DNA from: Aegilops tauschii subsp. strangulata
Taxonomy: Eukaryota > Streptophyta > Magnoliopsida > Poales > Poaceae
DNA: 64,000 nucleotides
Direction of reading: 5' to 3'
Assembly (NCBI RefSeq): GCF_002575655.3
Contig: NC_053039.3
Location: 241,344,622 to 241,408,621, forward strand
In this document: positions 21,065 through 33,780 of the stretch, one piece after another
Numbering within the stretch: position 1 is the first letter of the stretch
Layout of the letters: every line of letters starts with the position of its first letter
The notes under the pieces: generated by a model
The model's input: only the letters and a program-made list of their open reading frames with translations
What the model was told of the DNA's origin: nothing
Databases searched by the model: none
Made by a program: the position numbers and the translations under genes

Positions 21065-22800
21065 GACGTGGGTACTTCATCCGACTGAAAACCGCACTGC
21101 ATCGGACGAAAACCGCACTGCATCAGACGGGTAAAAGAACTGCATGGTTTTTTTATTCAAACGTAATTTTTTCAAGGAGGAGAAAGTAGAGTGCACTTCA
21201 CATCGGGTCTAAATGAACCACAACACTATCAAGAAGTGAACCGCGTTACTTTTTTCGCTTCCGTAACAAGTTTTTTGCACTTACGGGATGAACAACATCA
21301 TACGCCGACCGCACTGCTTCAGAATGAAAACCGCACTGCATCGAACGGGCAAGCGAGCTGCATAATTTCTTTTGTCGGGCGTAAATTTTCTTAGACGAGT
21401 TTTTGTTGTCTTTTTTCCAACTTTTTTTTTACGAAAGAGAGTGGACCGCAGAGACGAGCGCAAGTGAACCACAACGTTATCGAAAGTGAACCACATTACT
21501 TTTTTTATCATTTTTTCTAATATATTTTTATGAATATGTGACATTGAGACAAGGCAAGCGGACTGCATCATATTTTTTCAGTATTTTTTTCTGCACAAGG
21601 AATCAAAGTGCACTGCATAAACTAATTTTTTTTCCTTTGCAACAACAAAGTGTACTACAGCAAGAGGGTTTAGTTTTTTGGGTGGTGACCAAAGTGAACC
21701 TGATAGTGAACCGTGTCGTGCGAACCAAAGAAAAAATACAAAAAAACTTCACACACAAGCCGTGCCAACCGCAAGCAGCGCCCCAATGGACTGCATCACT
21801 TTTTATATTTTTTACACTTTTTCTCACACTTTTTCATCAGAACAAAGTGAACTTAAAAAATGTTTTATTTACTTCTGTAGATCCCCGGTGAACTACACGC
21901 CCACACCACTGGACTGCACGCGTCGTGCGGGTGGGCTGCAATCAAATGGGAGTCCACAAATAAGCCAAAAATTTTACAAGGACTTCTTAAAACGGAAAAT
22001 ACACAATCGGGGGTCCCGGAAAAATGACCAGCACCAGTTGCAGTGAATGTTTGTCAGGTAAAACAAAACCAAATAGCACGGGGGGGCGGCTCCAACTACA
22101 CGCGCGAGGTAACCTCACTGCAGCACCCGGGCGACCTAACCACATTGGGAAGCTGGAGCGAACTGCACCCGAGAGGGCCGTCGTCGACCACCATTTTTTT
22201 CTTGCATCCAAGATGACTAAAAGCTCGAGAGAGGGAAGGGGCTGATCCCTCGCACCTGGGCTGCTCGTAAGAGAGTGGCTAGAGTTGGTGGTGGCTAGCT
22301 AGGGGCTGAAGGGCCCGGATATGGCGCTGGAGCGGTCTAGGGAGGCCAGCACCTCGAGCAGCAACGCGGGGTGCAGTGCAGGTCTCATCAGTGCACACTC
22401 GCCCACTGCACATCACCAAACAAAGGGGAGGAAAGCTTCAGTAGAGGAGTTAGACCCCTGGGAGTCATAGGCAAACAAACATTCAGACCAAACCGATTGT
22501 TGAATTTCATAGGGCACGCCACCGAACTGCACACCACGCCCATGACCGCTTCCAAACTACAAAGAACGCGGCACTAAACTGCAAAGTGTTTGTAACACAA
22601 ATAAATTACAATCAGATCCTGGAACTTCAACAAAAAAATCATAAAATGAACTGCACGCTGGCACACCTGAACCTTAAAATGAATAAGGTGTGCGACAAAC
22701 TGCATCTTGCGTCGCTGGTAGAAGAAATTTCACCGAGGAGCTTGGAGATGTGGAGGTCGGAGCAAATGGGAAGGCGCTGCCGTTGCAAACTGCACTCCTC
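21065..22800 (-). repeat. GCAGTKC word tract of element B
   Basis: Plus-strand forms such as accgcactgcat, gaactgcat, ggactgcat and aaactgcat recur some 25-30 times, for example at about 21090, 21113, 21138, 21312, 21337, 21560, 21612, 21787, 21912 and 22158. Read from the GC-rich end (minus strand), the word is TGCAGT[TGC]C, in the same polarity as CAGTTA in D and GAAGTTCAA in A. Related words (gaaccaca, gaaccgcg) fill part of the spacing. Confidence 0.65.
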
Positions 22801-22829
22801 GTCATGCTTGTAGGAGACCATCGGGGGAG

Positions 22830-23480
22830 GAGGAGAACTTGAGAACAGGGGAGGGCGATGGAGCTCATGGGCGTCGGGGGGAACAACGCCCACACCTCGT
22901 GAATGGGTGGACCGGCTAGGGATAGGGGAGGTCCGTCGCGGTGAGCCGGATCCACGGCCGTCGCGGCTTGGCGGTGAAGGGGAAAGGAATGGCAGGGGGA
23001 TGGAGACCCACGGCCGTCGCGATCAGACGGATCTGACGTGAGGGAGGTCAAAGTCGCTGGCTGGAATCCGTCGGTGGCGCGTCACGCTGGATCCGTGAGG
23101 CCACGGGGTGTCGGCGCTAGGTGGTTGCCGGGGCAGACGGCAGGGGCCGGGGGCTGGCGGCGCTAGGTGTTGGCAGGGACGGGCGGCGCGGGGGAGGGAG
23201 GTGGTGGTGCGGCGCGGTGGAGGCAGGTGGGCGGCGGTTGGGGGAAGGGAGGTGGGACGACGGCACGGTGGAGGGACGTGGTGGTGCAGCGGCGCGGTGG
23301 AGGGAGGTGGGGTGGCGGCGCAGTGGAGGGAGGTGGTGGTGCGGCGGTGCGATGGAGGGACGTGGGGCGGGGTGGGGTGGCCGCGGCCCCGGCTGAAGGG
23401 AGGAGGTGGAGGAGTGGGTGGAGGGGAGAGTTCGTGGGTGGAGGGGATAGGTCGTGGGTGGAGACAGTTTTCTCAGGGTG
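22830..23480 (-). other. GC-rich end of element B with a minisatellite
   Basis: Very GC-rich. Between about 23180 and 23380 the phrase gcggcgcggtggagggaggt recurs with variations at short intervals, making a minisatellite. Gly/Arg-rich ORFs in several frames (23108-23532) are the product of this composition and not evidence of a protein. It corresponds in position to the gene-like ends of A, C and D. Confidence 0.5.
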
Positions 23481-23553
23481 CTATGCGATTGTTAGCAGAA
23501 TAATCTTAGGTGTTAGCAGAATAAGGTCTTAAGGAGTGTTATCATAATAGACC

Positions 23554-23555
<2 letters not shown>

Positions 23556-23588
<33 letters not shown>
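23556..23588. repeat. (CA)n microsatellite between B and C
   Basis: About 15 CA dinucleotides, at the junction where the CACTATTC end of element C begins (23592). Confidence 0.95.
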
Positions 23589-23589
<1 letters not shown>

Positions 23590-23786
23590 AACACTATTCT
23601 AACCACAGGATAAGAATATTATTCTGATCACAACCTGAACTTCCTGAGTTACACGCCTAAACTTCTCTCTGTACGAACCCGACCTTCGGGCTATCTTCGC
23701 AACCGTGTCTCCCCGCACGAATTATTCTATTTAGTCATGTTCTATATGATGTAAGTGTAATCTAGAAATTGTTTTTAGCAACTAAA

Positions 23787-25570
23787 TATTGGTGAACGTA
23801 GCGGAAATTCAAAATTTTCTACGCATCGCCAAGATCAATCTACGGAGTAATCTAGCAATGAGGGGAAGGGGAGTGCATCTACATACCCTTGTAGATCGCG
23901 ATGCGGAAGCGTTGCAAGAACGCGGATGAAGGAGTCGTACTCGTAGCGATTCAGATCGCGGTTGATTCCGATCTAAGCGCCGAACCATGGCGCCTCCGCG
24001 TTCAACACACGTGCAGCCCGGTGACGTCTCCCACGCCTTGATCCAGCAAGGAGAGAGGGAGAGGTTGGGGAAGACTCCGTCCAGCAGCAGCACGACGGCG
24101 TGGTGGTGATGGAGGAGCGTGGCAATCCTGGAGGGCTTCGCCAAGCACCGCGGGAGAGGAGGACATGGAAGAGGGAAGGGCTGCGCCAAGAGGGAGAGAA
24201 AATCATCTGTTGGGCAGCCCCCATACCTCAAGTATATATAGGGGAAGAGGAGGGGCTGCGCCCCTACCTAGGGTTCCCTCCCCAGGGGTGGCGGAAGCCC
24301 CCAGATCCCATCTGGGTGGCGGCCAAGGGGGAGAAAGGGGGGGCGCACCTAGGGTGGGCCTTAGGGCCCGTCTGCTCCTAGGGTTTGCCCCCTCTCCTCT
24401 TGAGGGCGCCTTGGGCCTTGGTGGGAGGCGCCCCAGCCCACCTAGGGGCTGGTCCCTTCCCACTATTGGCCCACGTAGGCCTCTGGGGCTGGTGGCCCCA
24501 CCTGGTGGACCCCCGGGACCCTCCCGGTGGTCCCGGTACGTTACCGATAGCACCCGAAACTTTTCCGGTGACCAAAACAGGACTTCCCATATATAAATCT
24601 TTACCTCCGGACCATTCCGGAACTCCTCGTGACGTCCGGGATCTCATCCGGGACTCCGAACAACATTCGGTAACCACGTATACCTATTCCCTATAACCCT
24701 AGCGTCATCGAACCTTAAGTGTGTAGACCCTACGGGTTCGGGAACCATGCAGACATGACCGAGACGTTCTCCGGTCAATAACCAACAGCGGGATCTGGAT
24801 ACCCATGTTGGCTCCCACATGTTCCACGATGATCTCATCGGATGAACCACGATGTCGGGGATTCAATCAATCCCGTATGCAATTCCCTTTGTCTACCGGT
24901 ATAGTACTTGCCCGAGATTCGATCGTCGGTATCCCGATACCTTGTTCAATCTCGTTACCGGCAAGTCTCTTTACTCGTTCCGTAACACATCATCCTGTGA
25001 TCAACTCCTTGGTCACATTGTGCACATTATGATGATGTCCTACCGAGTGGGCCCAGAGATACCTCTCCGTTTACACGGAGTGACAAATCCCAGTCTCGAT
25101 TCGTGCCAACCCAACAGACACTTTCGGAGATAACTGTAGTGCACCTTTATAGCCACCCAGTTACGTTGTGACGTTTGGTACACCCAAAGCATTCCTACGG
25201 TATCCGGGAGTTGCACAATCTCATGGTCTAAGGAAATGATACTTGACATTAGAAAAGCTCTTAGCAAACGAATTACACGATCTTGTGCTAGGCTTAGGAT
25301 TGGGTCTTGTCCATCACATCATTCTCCTAATGATGTGATCCCGTTATCAACGACATCCAATGTCCATGGTCAGGAAACCGTAACCATCTATTGATCAACG
25401 AGCTAGTCAACTAGAGGCTTACTAGGGACATGGTGTTGTCTATGTATCCACACATGTATCTGAGTTTCCTATCAATACAATTTTAGCATGGATAATAAAC
25501 GATTATCACGAACAAGGAAATATAATAATAATAACCAATTTATTATTGCCTCTAGGGCATATTTCCAATA
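23787..25570 (-). repeat. 3' LTR of Copia element 2
   Basis: Starts TATTGGTGAACG and ends TTCCAATA on the plus strand; the final CA is mutated to TA here, while the partner LTR keeps it. A TATA element (tatatata, 24233-24240) sits in the GC-rich part. Confidence 0.95.
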
Positions 25571-25583
25571 GTCTCCCACTTGC
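25571..25583 (-). other. Polypurine tract of Copia element 2
   Basis: Minus-strand AAGTGGGAGAC immediately before the 3' LTR, identical to element 1. Confidence 0.85.
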
Positions 25584-28500
25584 ACTAGAGTCAATAATCT
25601 AGTTCACATCACCATGTGATTAACACTCACATGTCACATCACCATGTGACCAACATCCAAAGAGTTTACTAGAGTCAACAATCTAGTTCACATCACTATG
25701 TGATTAACACTCAATGAGTTCTGGTTTGATCATGTTATGCTTGTGAGAGAGGTTATTAGTCAACGGGTCTGAACCTTTTAGATCCGTGTGTGCTTTACGA
25801 ATATCTATGTCATCTTGTGGATGCTACCACGGGCTACTTGGAGCCATTTCAAATAACTGCTCTACTATACGAATCCGGTTTACTACTCAGAGTCATCCGG
25901 ATTAGTGTCAAAGCTTGCATCGACGTAACCCTTTACGGCGAACTCCTTGTCCACCTCCATAATCGAGAAAATTCCTTAGTCCATTAGATACTAAGGATAA
26001 GTTCGACTGCTGTCATTTGATCCATTCCCAGATCACTATTGTACCCCTTGACTAACTCATGGCAAGGCACACTTCATGTGCGGTACACAGCATAGCATAC
26101 TGTAGAGCCTACGTCTAAAGCATAGGGGACGACCTTCATCCTTTCATTCTCTTCTGCTGTGGTCAGGTCTTGAGTCTTACTCAATACTCACACCTTGTAA
26201 CACAGCCAAGAACTCCTTCTTTGCTGATCTATTTTGAACTCTTTCAAAAACATGTCAAGGTGTGCGTTCTTTGAAAGTATCATCAGGCGTCTTGATCTAT
26301 CTCTGTAGATCTTGATGCCCAATATGTAAGCAGCTTTATCCAGGTCTTCCTTTGAAAAACTCCTTTCAAACAACCCTTTATGCTTTCCAGAAATTCTACA
26401 TCATTTTGGATCAACAATATGTCATTCACATATACTTATCAGAAATGTTGTAGCGCTCCCACTCACTTTATTGTAAATACAAGTTTCTAACAAACTTTGT
26501 ATAAACCCAAAATCTTTGATCATCTCATCAAAGCGTACATTCCAACTCCGAGATGCTTACTCCAATCCTTAGAAGGATTGCTGGAGCTTTGCATACTTGT
26601 TAGCATCTTTCAGGATTGACAAAAACCTTCTGGTTGTATCACATACAACCTTTCCTCAAGAAAATCGTCGAGGAAACAATGTTTTGACTTCCTATCTGCA
26701 AGATTTCATAAATAATGCAGTAAGTGCTAATACAATTCCAACAGACTCTTAGCATCGCTACGAGTGAGAAAGTCTCATCGTAGTCAACTCCTTGAACTTG
26801 TCGGAAAACATCTTAACGACAAGCCGAGCTTTCTTAATGGTGACACTTACCATCATTGTCTGTCTTCCTTTTAAAATCCATCTGCACCCAACAGCCTTAC
26901 GACCATCAAGTATTTCTTCCAAAGTCTATACTTTGTTTTTATACATGGATCCTCTCTCGGATTTCATGGCCTCGAGCCATTTGTCGGAATCCGGGCCCAC
27001 CATCGCTTCTCCATAGCTCGTAGGTTCATTGTTGTCTAGCAACATGACTTCCAAGACAGGATTATGTACCACTCTGAAGTAGTACGCATCCTTATCAACC
27101 TACGAGGTTTGGTAGTGACTTGATCCGAAGTTTCATGATCATGTCATAAGCTTCCACTTCAATTGGTGTAGGTGCCACAGGAACAACTTCCTGTGCCCTG
27201 CTACACACTAGTTGGAGTTATGGTTCAATAACCTCATCAAGTCTCCACAATCCTCCCACTCAATTCTTTCGAGAGAACTTTTCCTCGAGAAAGGACTTGT
27301 TTCTAGAAGCAATTACTTTTGCTTCCAGATCTGAAATAGGAGGTATACCCAACTGTTTTGGGTATTCTATGAAGATGCATTTATCCGCTTTGGGTTCGAG
27401 CTTATCAGCCTGAAACTTTTTCACATAAGCATCGCAGCCCCAAACTTTTAAGAAACGACAACTTAGGTTTCTCTAAACGGTGTCGTCTCAACGGAATTGC
27501 GTGGTGCCCTATTTAAAGTGAATGCGGTTGTCTCTAATGCCTAACCCATAAACGATAGTGGTAAAGAGACATCATGGTATGCACCATATCCAATAGAGTG
27601 CAGTGATGATGTTCGGACACACCATCACACTATGGTGCTCCAAGCGGTATTAGTCGTGAAACAATTTCCACAATTTCTTAATTGTGTGCCAAACTCGTAA
27701 CTCAGATACTCGTCTCTATGATCATATCACAGACATTTTATCCTCTTGTCACGACGATCTTCAACTTCACTCTGAAATTACTTGAACCTTTCAATAATTC
27801 AGACTTGTGTTTCATCAAGTAAATACACTCAGCATCTACTCAAATCATCTGTGAAGTAAGAACATAACGATATCCACTGCATGCCTCAGCACTCATTGGA
27901 CTGCATACATCAAAATGTATTACTTCCAACAAGTTTCTCTCTTGTTTATCTTACTGAAAACGAGGCCTTTCAGTCATCTTGCCCATGTGGTATGATTTGC
28001 ATGTCTCAAGTGATTCAAAATCAAGTGAGTCCAAACTATCCATCTGCATGGAGTTTCTTCATGCATATATACCAATAGACATGGTTCGCATGTCTCAATC
28101 TTTTCAAAAACGAGTGAGTCCAAAGATCCATCTACATGGAGCTTCTTCATGCGTTATATACCAATATGACTCAAATGGCAGTGCCACAAGTATGTGGTAC
28201 TATCATTACTCTTTTGGCACGAACATGTGTATCACTGCGATCGAGATTCATTTTAGGTGCAAGACCATTGAAGGTATTATTCAAATAAACAGAGTAACCA
28301 TTATTCTCCTTAAATGAATAATCGTATTGCGATAAACATAATCCAATCATGTTTATGCTCAATGCAAACACCAAATAACAATTATTTAGGTTTAACACCA
28401 ATCTCGATGGTAGAGGGAGCATGCGATGCTTGATCACATCAACCTTGGAAACACTTCCAACACATATCGTCATCTCACCTTTAGCTAGTCTCCGTTTATT

Positions 28501-29440
28501 CCGCAGCTTTTATTTCGAGTTACTAATACTTAGCAACCGAACTGGTATCTAATACCCTGGTGCTGCTAGGAGTACTAGTAAAGTACACATTCATATAATG
28601 TATATCCAATATACTTCTGTCGACCTTGCCTGCCTTCTCATCTACCAAGTATCTAGGGTAGTTCTGCTTCACTGACCGTTCCCCTCATTATAGGAGCACT
28701 TAGTCTCGGGTTTGGGTTCAACCTTGGGATTCTTCACTAGAGCAGCAAATGATTTGCTGTTTCATGAAGTATCCCTTTTGCCCTTGCCCTTCTTGAAACT
28801 AGTGGTTTTACTAACCATCAACAATTGATGCTCCTATTTGATTTCTACTTTCGCGGTGTCAAACATCGCGAATAGCTCAAGGATCATCATATCTATCCCT
28901 GATATGTTATAGTTCATCACGAAGCTCTAATAGCTTGGTGGCAGTGACTATGGAGAACCATCACTATCTCATCTGGAAGATTAACTCCCACTCGATTTCA
29001 AGCGATTGTGGCACTCAGACAATCTGAGCACATGCTCACCGATTGAGCTTTTCTCCCTTAGTCTGCAGGCTTAAGAAACTTGTCAGAGGTCTCATACCTC
29101 TTGACGTGGGCACTAGTCTGAAATCCCAATTTCAGTCTTCGGAACATCTCATATGTTCTGCGACGTTTCAAAACGTCTTTGGTGCCACAATTCTAAACCG
29201 TTAGCATTACGCACTGAACTATCACGTAGTCATCAAAACGTGTATGTCAGATGTTTCGCAACATCTACAGACGACGCTGAGGTTCAGCACACCGAGCGGT
29301 GCATTAAGGACATAAGCCTTCTGTGCAGCAATGAGGACAATCCTCAGTTTACGGACCCAGTCCGCATAATTGCTACTACCAACTTTCAACTAAATTTTCT
29401 CTAGGAACATATCTTAAACAGTAGAACTAAAGCGTAAGCT
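25584..29440 (-). pseudogene. Decayed Copia gag-pol of element 2
   Basis: Recognisable scraps in element order on the minus strand: an RT piece at 26188-26373 (DLDKAAYILGIKIYRDRSRR, as in element 1); integrase/linker remnants between about 27000 and 28000; a GAG-pre-integrase piece at 28171-28473 (RLVLNLNNCYLVFALS); a basic gag tail near 28650-28830; and gag capsid remnants to 29440. Indels are frequent throughout. No part could be translated into a working protein, so any movement of this copy relied on proteins from other elements. Confidence 0.88.
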
Positions 29441-30730
29441 ATGAGATAATTTGCAAAGACCTTTTGACTATGTTCATGATAATTAAGTTCATCAGATTAT
29501 TTAATGAACTCCCACTCAGATAGACATCCCTCTAGTCATCTAAGTGATACATGATCCGAGTCAAACTAGGCCGTGTCCGATCATCACGTGAGACGGACTA
29601 GTCATCATCGGTGAACATCTCCATGTTGATCGCATCTACTATACGACTCATGTTCGACCTTTCGATCTCTTGTGTTCCGAGGCCATGTCTGTACATGCTA
29701 GGCTCGTCAAGTCAACCTAAGTGTTTCGCATGTGTTTCGAGGCCATGTCTGTACATGCTAGGCTCGTCAACACCCGTTGTATTCGAACGTTAGAATCTAT
29801 CACACCCGATCATCACGTGGTGCTTCGAAACAACGAACCTTCGCAACGGTGCACAGTTAGGGGGAACACGTCTCTTGAAATTTTAGTGAGGGATCATCTT
29901 ATTTATGCTACCGTCGTTCTAAGCAAATAAGATGTAAACATGACAAACATCACATGCAAATCATAAAGTGACATGATATGGCCAATATCATCTTGCGCCT
30001 TTTGATCTCCATCTTCGAGGCGCGACATGATCACCTTTGTCACCGGCATGACACCATGATCTCCATAATCATGATCTCCATCATCGTGTCTTCATGAAGT
30101 TCTCTCGCCAACTATTACTTCTACTACTATGGCTAACGGTTAGCAATAAAGTAAAGTAATTACATGGCGTTTTCATTGACACGCAGGTCATACAATAAAT
30201 TAAGACAACTCCTATGGCTCCTGCCGGTTGTCATACTCATCGACATGCAAGTCGTGATTCCTATTACAAGAACATGATCAATCTCATACATCACATATAT
30301 CATTCATCACATCCTTTTGGCCATATCACATCACATAGCATACCCTGCAAAAACAAGTTAGACGTCCTCTAATTGTTGTTGCATGTTTTACGTGGCTGCT
30401 ATGGGATTCTAGCAAGAACGTTTCTTACCTACGCAAAAGCCACAACGTGATATGCCAATTTCTATTTACCCTTCATAAGGACCCTTTTCATCGAATCCGA
30501 TCCGACTAAAGTGGGAGAGACAGACACCCGCTAGCCACCTTATGCAACTAGTGCATGTCAGTTGGTGGAACCTGTCTCACGTAAGTGTACATGTAAGGTC
30601 GGTCCGGGCCGCTTCATCCCACGATGCCGCCGAATCAAGATAAGACTAGTAACGGCAAGTAAATTGACAAAATCGACGCCCACAACTACTTTGTGTTCTA
30701 CTCGTGCATAGAAACTACGCATAGACCTAG
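29441..30730 (-). other. 5' leader of Copia element 2
   Basis: Follows the leader of element 1 closely and is clearly better conserved than the coding part. It contains a local duplication: the phrase gaggccatgtctgtacatgc occurs at 29681 and again at 29740. Confidence 0.75.
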
Positions 30731-30743
30731 CTCATGATGCCAC
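30731..30743 (-). other. Primer binding site of Copia element 2
   Basis: Minus-strand GTGGCATCATGAG next to the 5' LTR, the same iMet-like variant as element 1. Confidence 0.7.
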
Positions 30744-32527
30744 TATTGGTGAACGTAGCGGAAATTCAAAATTTTCTACACATCACCAAGATCAATCTAT
30801 GGAGTAATCTAGCAACGAGGGGAAGGGGAGTGCATCTACATACCCTTGTAGATCGCAATGCGGAAGCATTGCAAGAACGCGGATGAAGGAGTCGTACTCG
30901 TAGCGATTCAGATCGCGGTTGATTCCGATCTAAGCGCCGAACCACGGCGCCTCCGCGTTCAACACACGTGCAGCCCGGTGACGTCTCCCACGCCTTGATC
31001 CAGCAAGGAGAGAGGGAGAGGTTGGGGAAGACTCCGTCCAGCAGCAGCACGACGGCGTGGTGGTGATGGAGGAGCGTGGCAATCCTGCAGGGCTTCGCCA
31101 AGCACCGCGGGAGAGGAGGACATGGAAGAGGGAAGGGCTGCGCCAAGAGGGAGAGCAAATCATCTGTTGGGCAGCCCCCATACCTCAAGTATATATAGGG
31201 GAAGAGGAGGGGCTGCGCCCCCACCTAGGGTTCCCTCCCCAGGGGTGGCGGAAGCCCCCAGATCCCATCTGGGTGGCGGCCAAGGGGGAGAAAGGGGGGG
31301 CGCACCTAGGGTGGGCCTTAGGGCCCGTCTGCTCCTAGGGTTTGCCCCCTCTCCTCATGAGGGCGCCTTGGGCCTTGGTGGGAGGCGCCCCAGCCCACCT
31401 AGGGGCTGGTCCCTTCCCACTATTGGCCCACGTAGGCCTCTGGGGCTGGTGGCCCCACCTGGTGGACCCCCGGGACCCTCCCGGTGGTCCCGGTACGTTA
31501 CCGATAGCACCCGAAACTTTTCCGGTGACCAAAACAGGACTTCCCATATATAAATCTTTACCTCCGGACCATTCCGGAACTCCTCGTGACGTCCGGGATC
31601 TCATCCGGGACTCCGAACAACATTCGGTAACCACGTATACCTATTCCCTATAACCCTAGCGTCATCGAACCTTAAGTGTGTAGACCCTACGGGTTCGGGA
31701 ACCATGCAGACATGACCGAGACGTTCTCCGGTCAATAACCAACAGCGGGATCTGGATACCCATGTTGGCTCCCACATGTTCCACGATGATCTCATCGGAT
31801 GAACCACGATGTCGGGGATTCAATCAATCCCGTATGCAATTCCCTTTGTCTACCGGTATAGTACTTGCCCGAGATTCGATCGTCGGTATCCCGATACCTT
31901 GTTCAATCTCGTTACCGGCAAGTCTCTTTACTCGTTCCGTAACACATCATCCCGTGATCAACTCCTTGGTCACATTGTGCACATTATGATGATGTCCTAC
32001 CGAGTGGGCCCAGAGATACCTCTCCGTTTACACGGAGTGACAAATCCCAGTCTCGATTCGTGCCAACCCAACAGACACTTTCGGAGATACCTGTAGTGCA
32101 CCTTTATAGCCACCCAGTTACGTTGTGACGTTTGGTACACCCAAAGCATTCCTACGGTATCCGGGAGTTGCACAATATCATGGTCTAAGGAAATGATACT
32201 TGACATTAGAAAAGCTCTTAGCAAACGAACTACACGATCTTGTGCTAGGCTTAGGATTGGGTCTTGCCCATCACATCATTCTCCTAATGATGTGATCCCG
32301 TTATCAACGACATCCAATGTCCATGGTCAGGAAACCGTAACCATCTATTGATCAACGAGCTAGTCAACTAGAGGCTTACTAGGGACATGGTGTTGTCTAT
32401 GTATCCACACATGTATCTGAGTTTCCTATCAATACAATTTTAGCATGGATAATAAACGATTATCACGAACAAGGAAATATAATAATAATAACCAATTTAT
32501 TATTGCCTCTAGGGCATATTTCCAACA
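30744..32527 (-). repeat. 5' LTR of Copia element 2
   Basis: 1784 bp, same length as the partner LTR and about 99% identical by eye. It keeps TT...CA at the outer end (ttccaaca, 32527). The TATA box tatatata is at 31190-31197 on the corresponding LTR position. Confidence 0.95.
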
Positions 32528-32532
32528 CTAAA

Positions 32533-33780
32533 TGCCCGTTTTAAATAGGAAACTCGCTCATTGCCGGATTTTGCTCTCGGTTCGTGATGAACTTGCATTT
32601 TTTGCAATTTTACTGCCTGTGTTGTTCGACCTAAACTTCCCCCTGTGCTAAGTTGAACTTTCGCCAACATTGCCCAAATGGGGCTTGCGATATACCGTTG
32701 GAAAGCTATGGACACGAGTATCATGACCCAAGTTAAATTTTTGGCAAAATGTAAGCGGTTCAAGAGCAGTTTTGAAAACCGTTTTTTCTTCATACAAAAA
32801 ACGTGAATCGTATTTTCGATCGCATTTCTAAAGCGTTTATAGGAATGAGCCGAATAATATGGCGTTGGAAAGCTGCTGCGAAACCCCTCCTTCCACATGT
32901 TGAAAGTTTTCTCTAATTCTCTATGGATAAATAGTAATTTAGAAAATCGTAGAATTTCGCAGACCGAACAGCCGAGTATGTATTTTCGATGCCATTTCTA
33001 AACAGCTAATTCAATTGAGGCAAATGATATGGTGTTGGAAAGCTTATGAAAATGCGCTACTTTTTCATGGGAAAAGTTTTTTCTAATTTTGAACGGTTTA
33101 AAAGTAATTTAGAAAACGATACAAGTTTCACCGAGTTTGTATTTTTGAGCTAGTTTTTTAACCGTTCGTCCGAATGCAGCAAATGATATGACATTGGAAA
33201 GCTTGAGAAAATGCGAAACTTTTTGGTGTATATTTTCTCTCACAATTCCTTACGGTTTTAAGTCAATTTTGAATATGGACAAAAACGTATTTTTGCCGTA
33301 ATTTCTAGAAACTTACCGGAATGGCGCAAATAATATACCGTTGAAAAGCTACGAAAAATGCAAAACTTTTTCATGTTGATGGTTTTCTCCGATTCCTAGC
33401 CGTTTTCAAGTAATTTCGAAAACGGCGAGATCATTCGTTCTGCCTCTATCTCGAAACAGATTCTTCGAAAATGCACCGCGTGAATAACTTGAACTTCTCA
33501 GCATGTCTACTTGAACTTCACTCTGTTTTCACGTGCTTTTTTGCTCATAGCTCTCCATCCACTCACCGGAATTGAGCAAGTGATATACCGATGGAAAGCT
33601 GCTGTAAACACGCAACTTTCCCGTGTTGATCATTTTTTTCATACTCTCGACGATTTTAAAGTTTTTTATCTGAAATTCATTCAGTGTAGTTGGTGAACTT
33701 CCTGCTGTTTTCATGTTGAACTTCTGTGGCGTATTTTCGTTTGTAATTTTCTCATCCATTCGTCAGTGTCGCACAAACGA
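32533..33780 (-). repeat. ~160-bp repeat tract of element C
   Basis: Reverse-complement counterpart of A 18500-19980. It holds the phrase tataccgttggaaagct at 32691 and related phrases near 32860, 33033, 33190, 33345 and 33585. Spacing is again near 160-170 where units are adjacent. Confidence 0.8.

Larger units (their letters stand above)
20215..23553 (-). mobile_element. Element B, word-repeat element lying between A and C
   Basis: Its ends are ggtctattct (20215) and aatagaccc (23553), an inverted repeat of about eight bases, each next to an AGAATA palindrome. The GC-rich gene-like end is on the right (22830-23480), so by comparison with A the element reads on the minus strand. Inward from the left end come a ~160-bp repeat tract (20400-21060), a tract rich in ACTGCA words, then the GC-rich end. 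No transposase or other recognisable protein. Flanked by a TA run on the left and a CA run on the right. Confidence 0.5.
23787..32527 (-). mobile_element. Copia element 2, Angela/BARE-1 type, young LTRs and decayed interior, TSD ctaaa
   Basis: Two 1784-bp LTRs (23787-25570, 30744-32527) with target duplication ctaaa at 23782-23786 and 32528-32532. The LTRs differ at fewer than about 20 sites by eye, near 1%. The 5.2-kb interior lines up with element 1 along its length but is riddled with indels and stops, so nothing longer than about 100 residues is open. It is inserted in element C. Confidence 0.95.
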
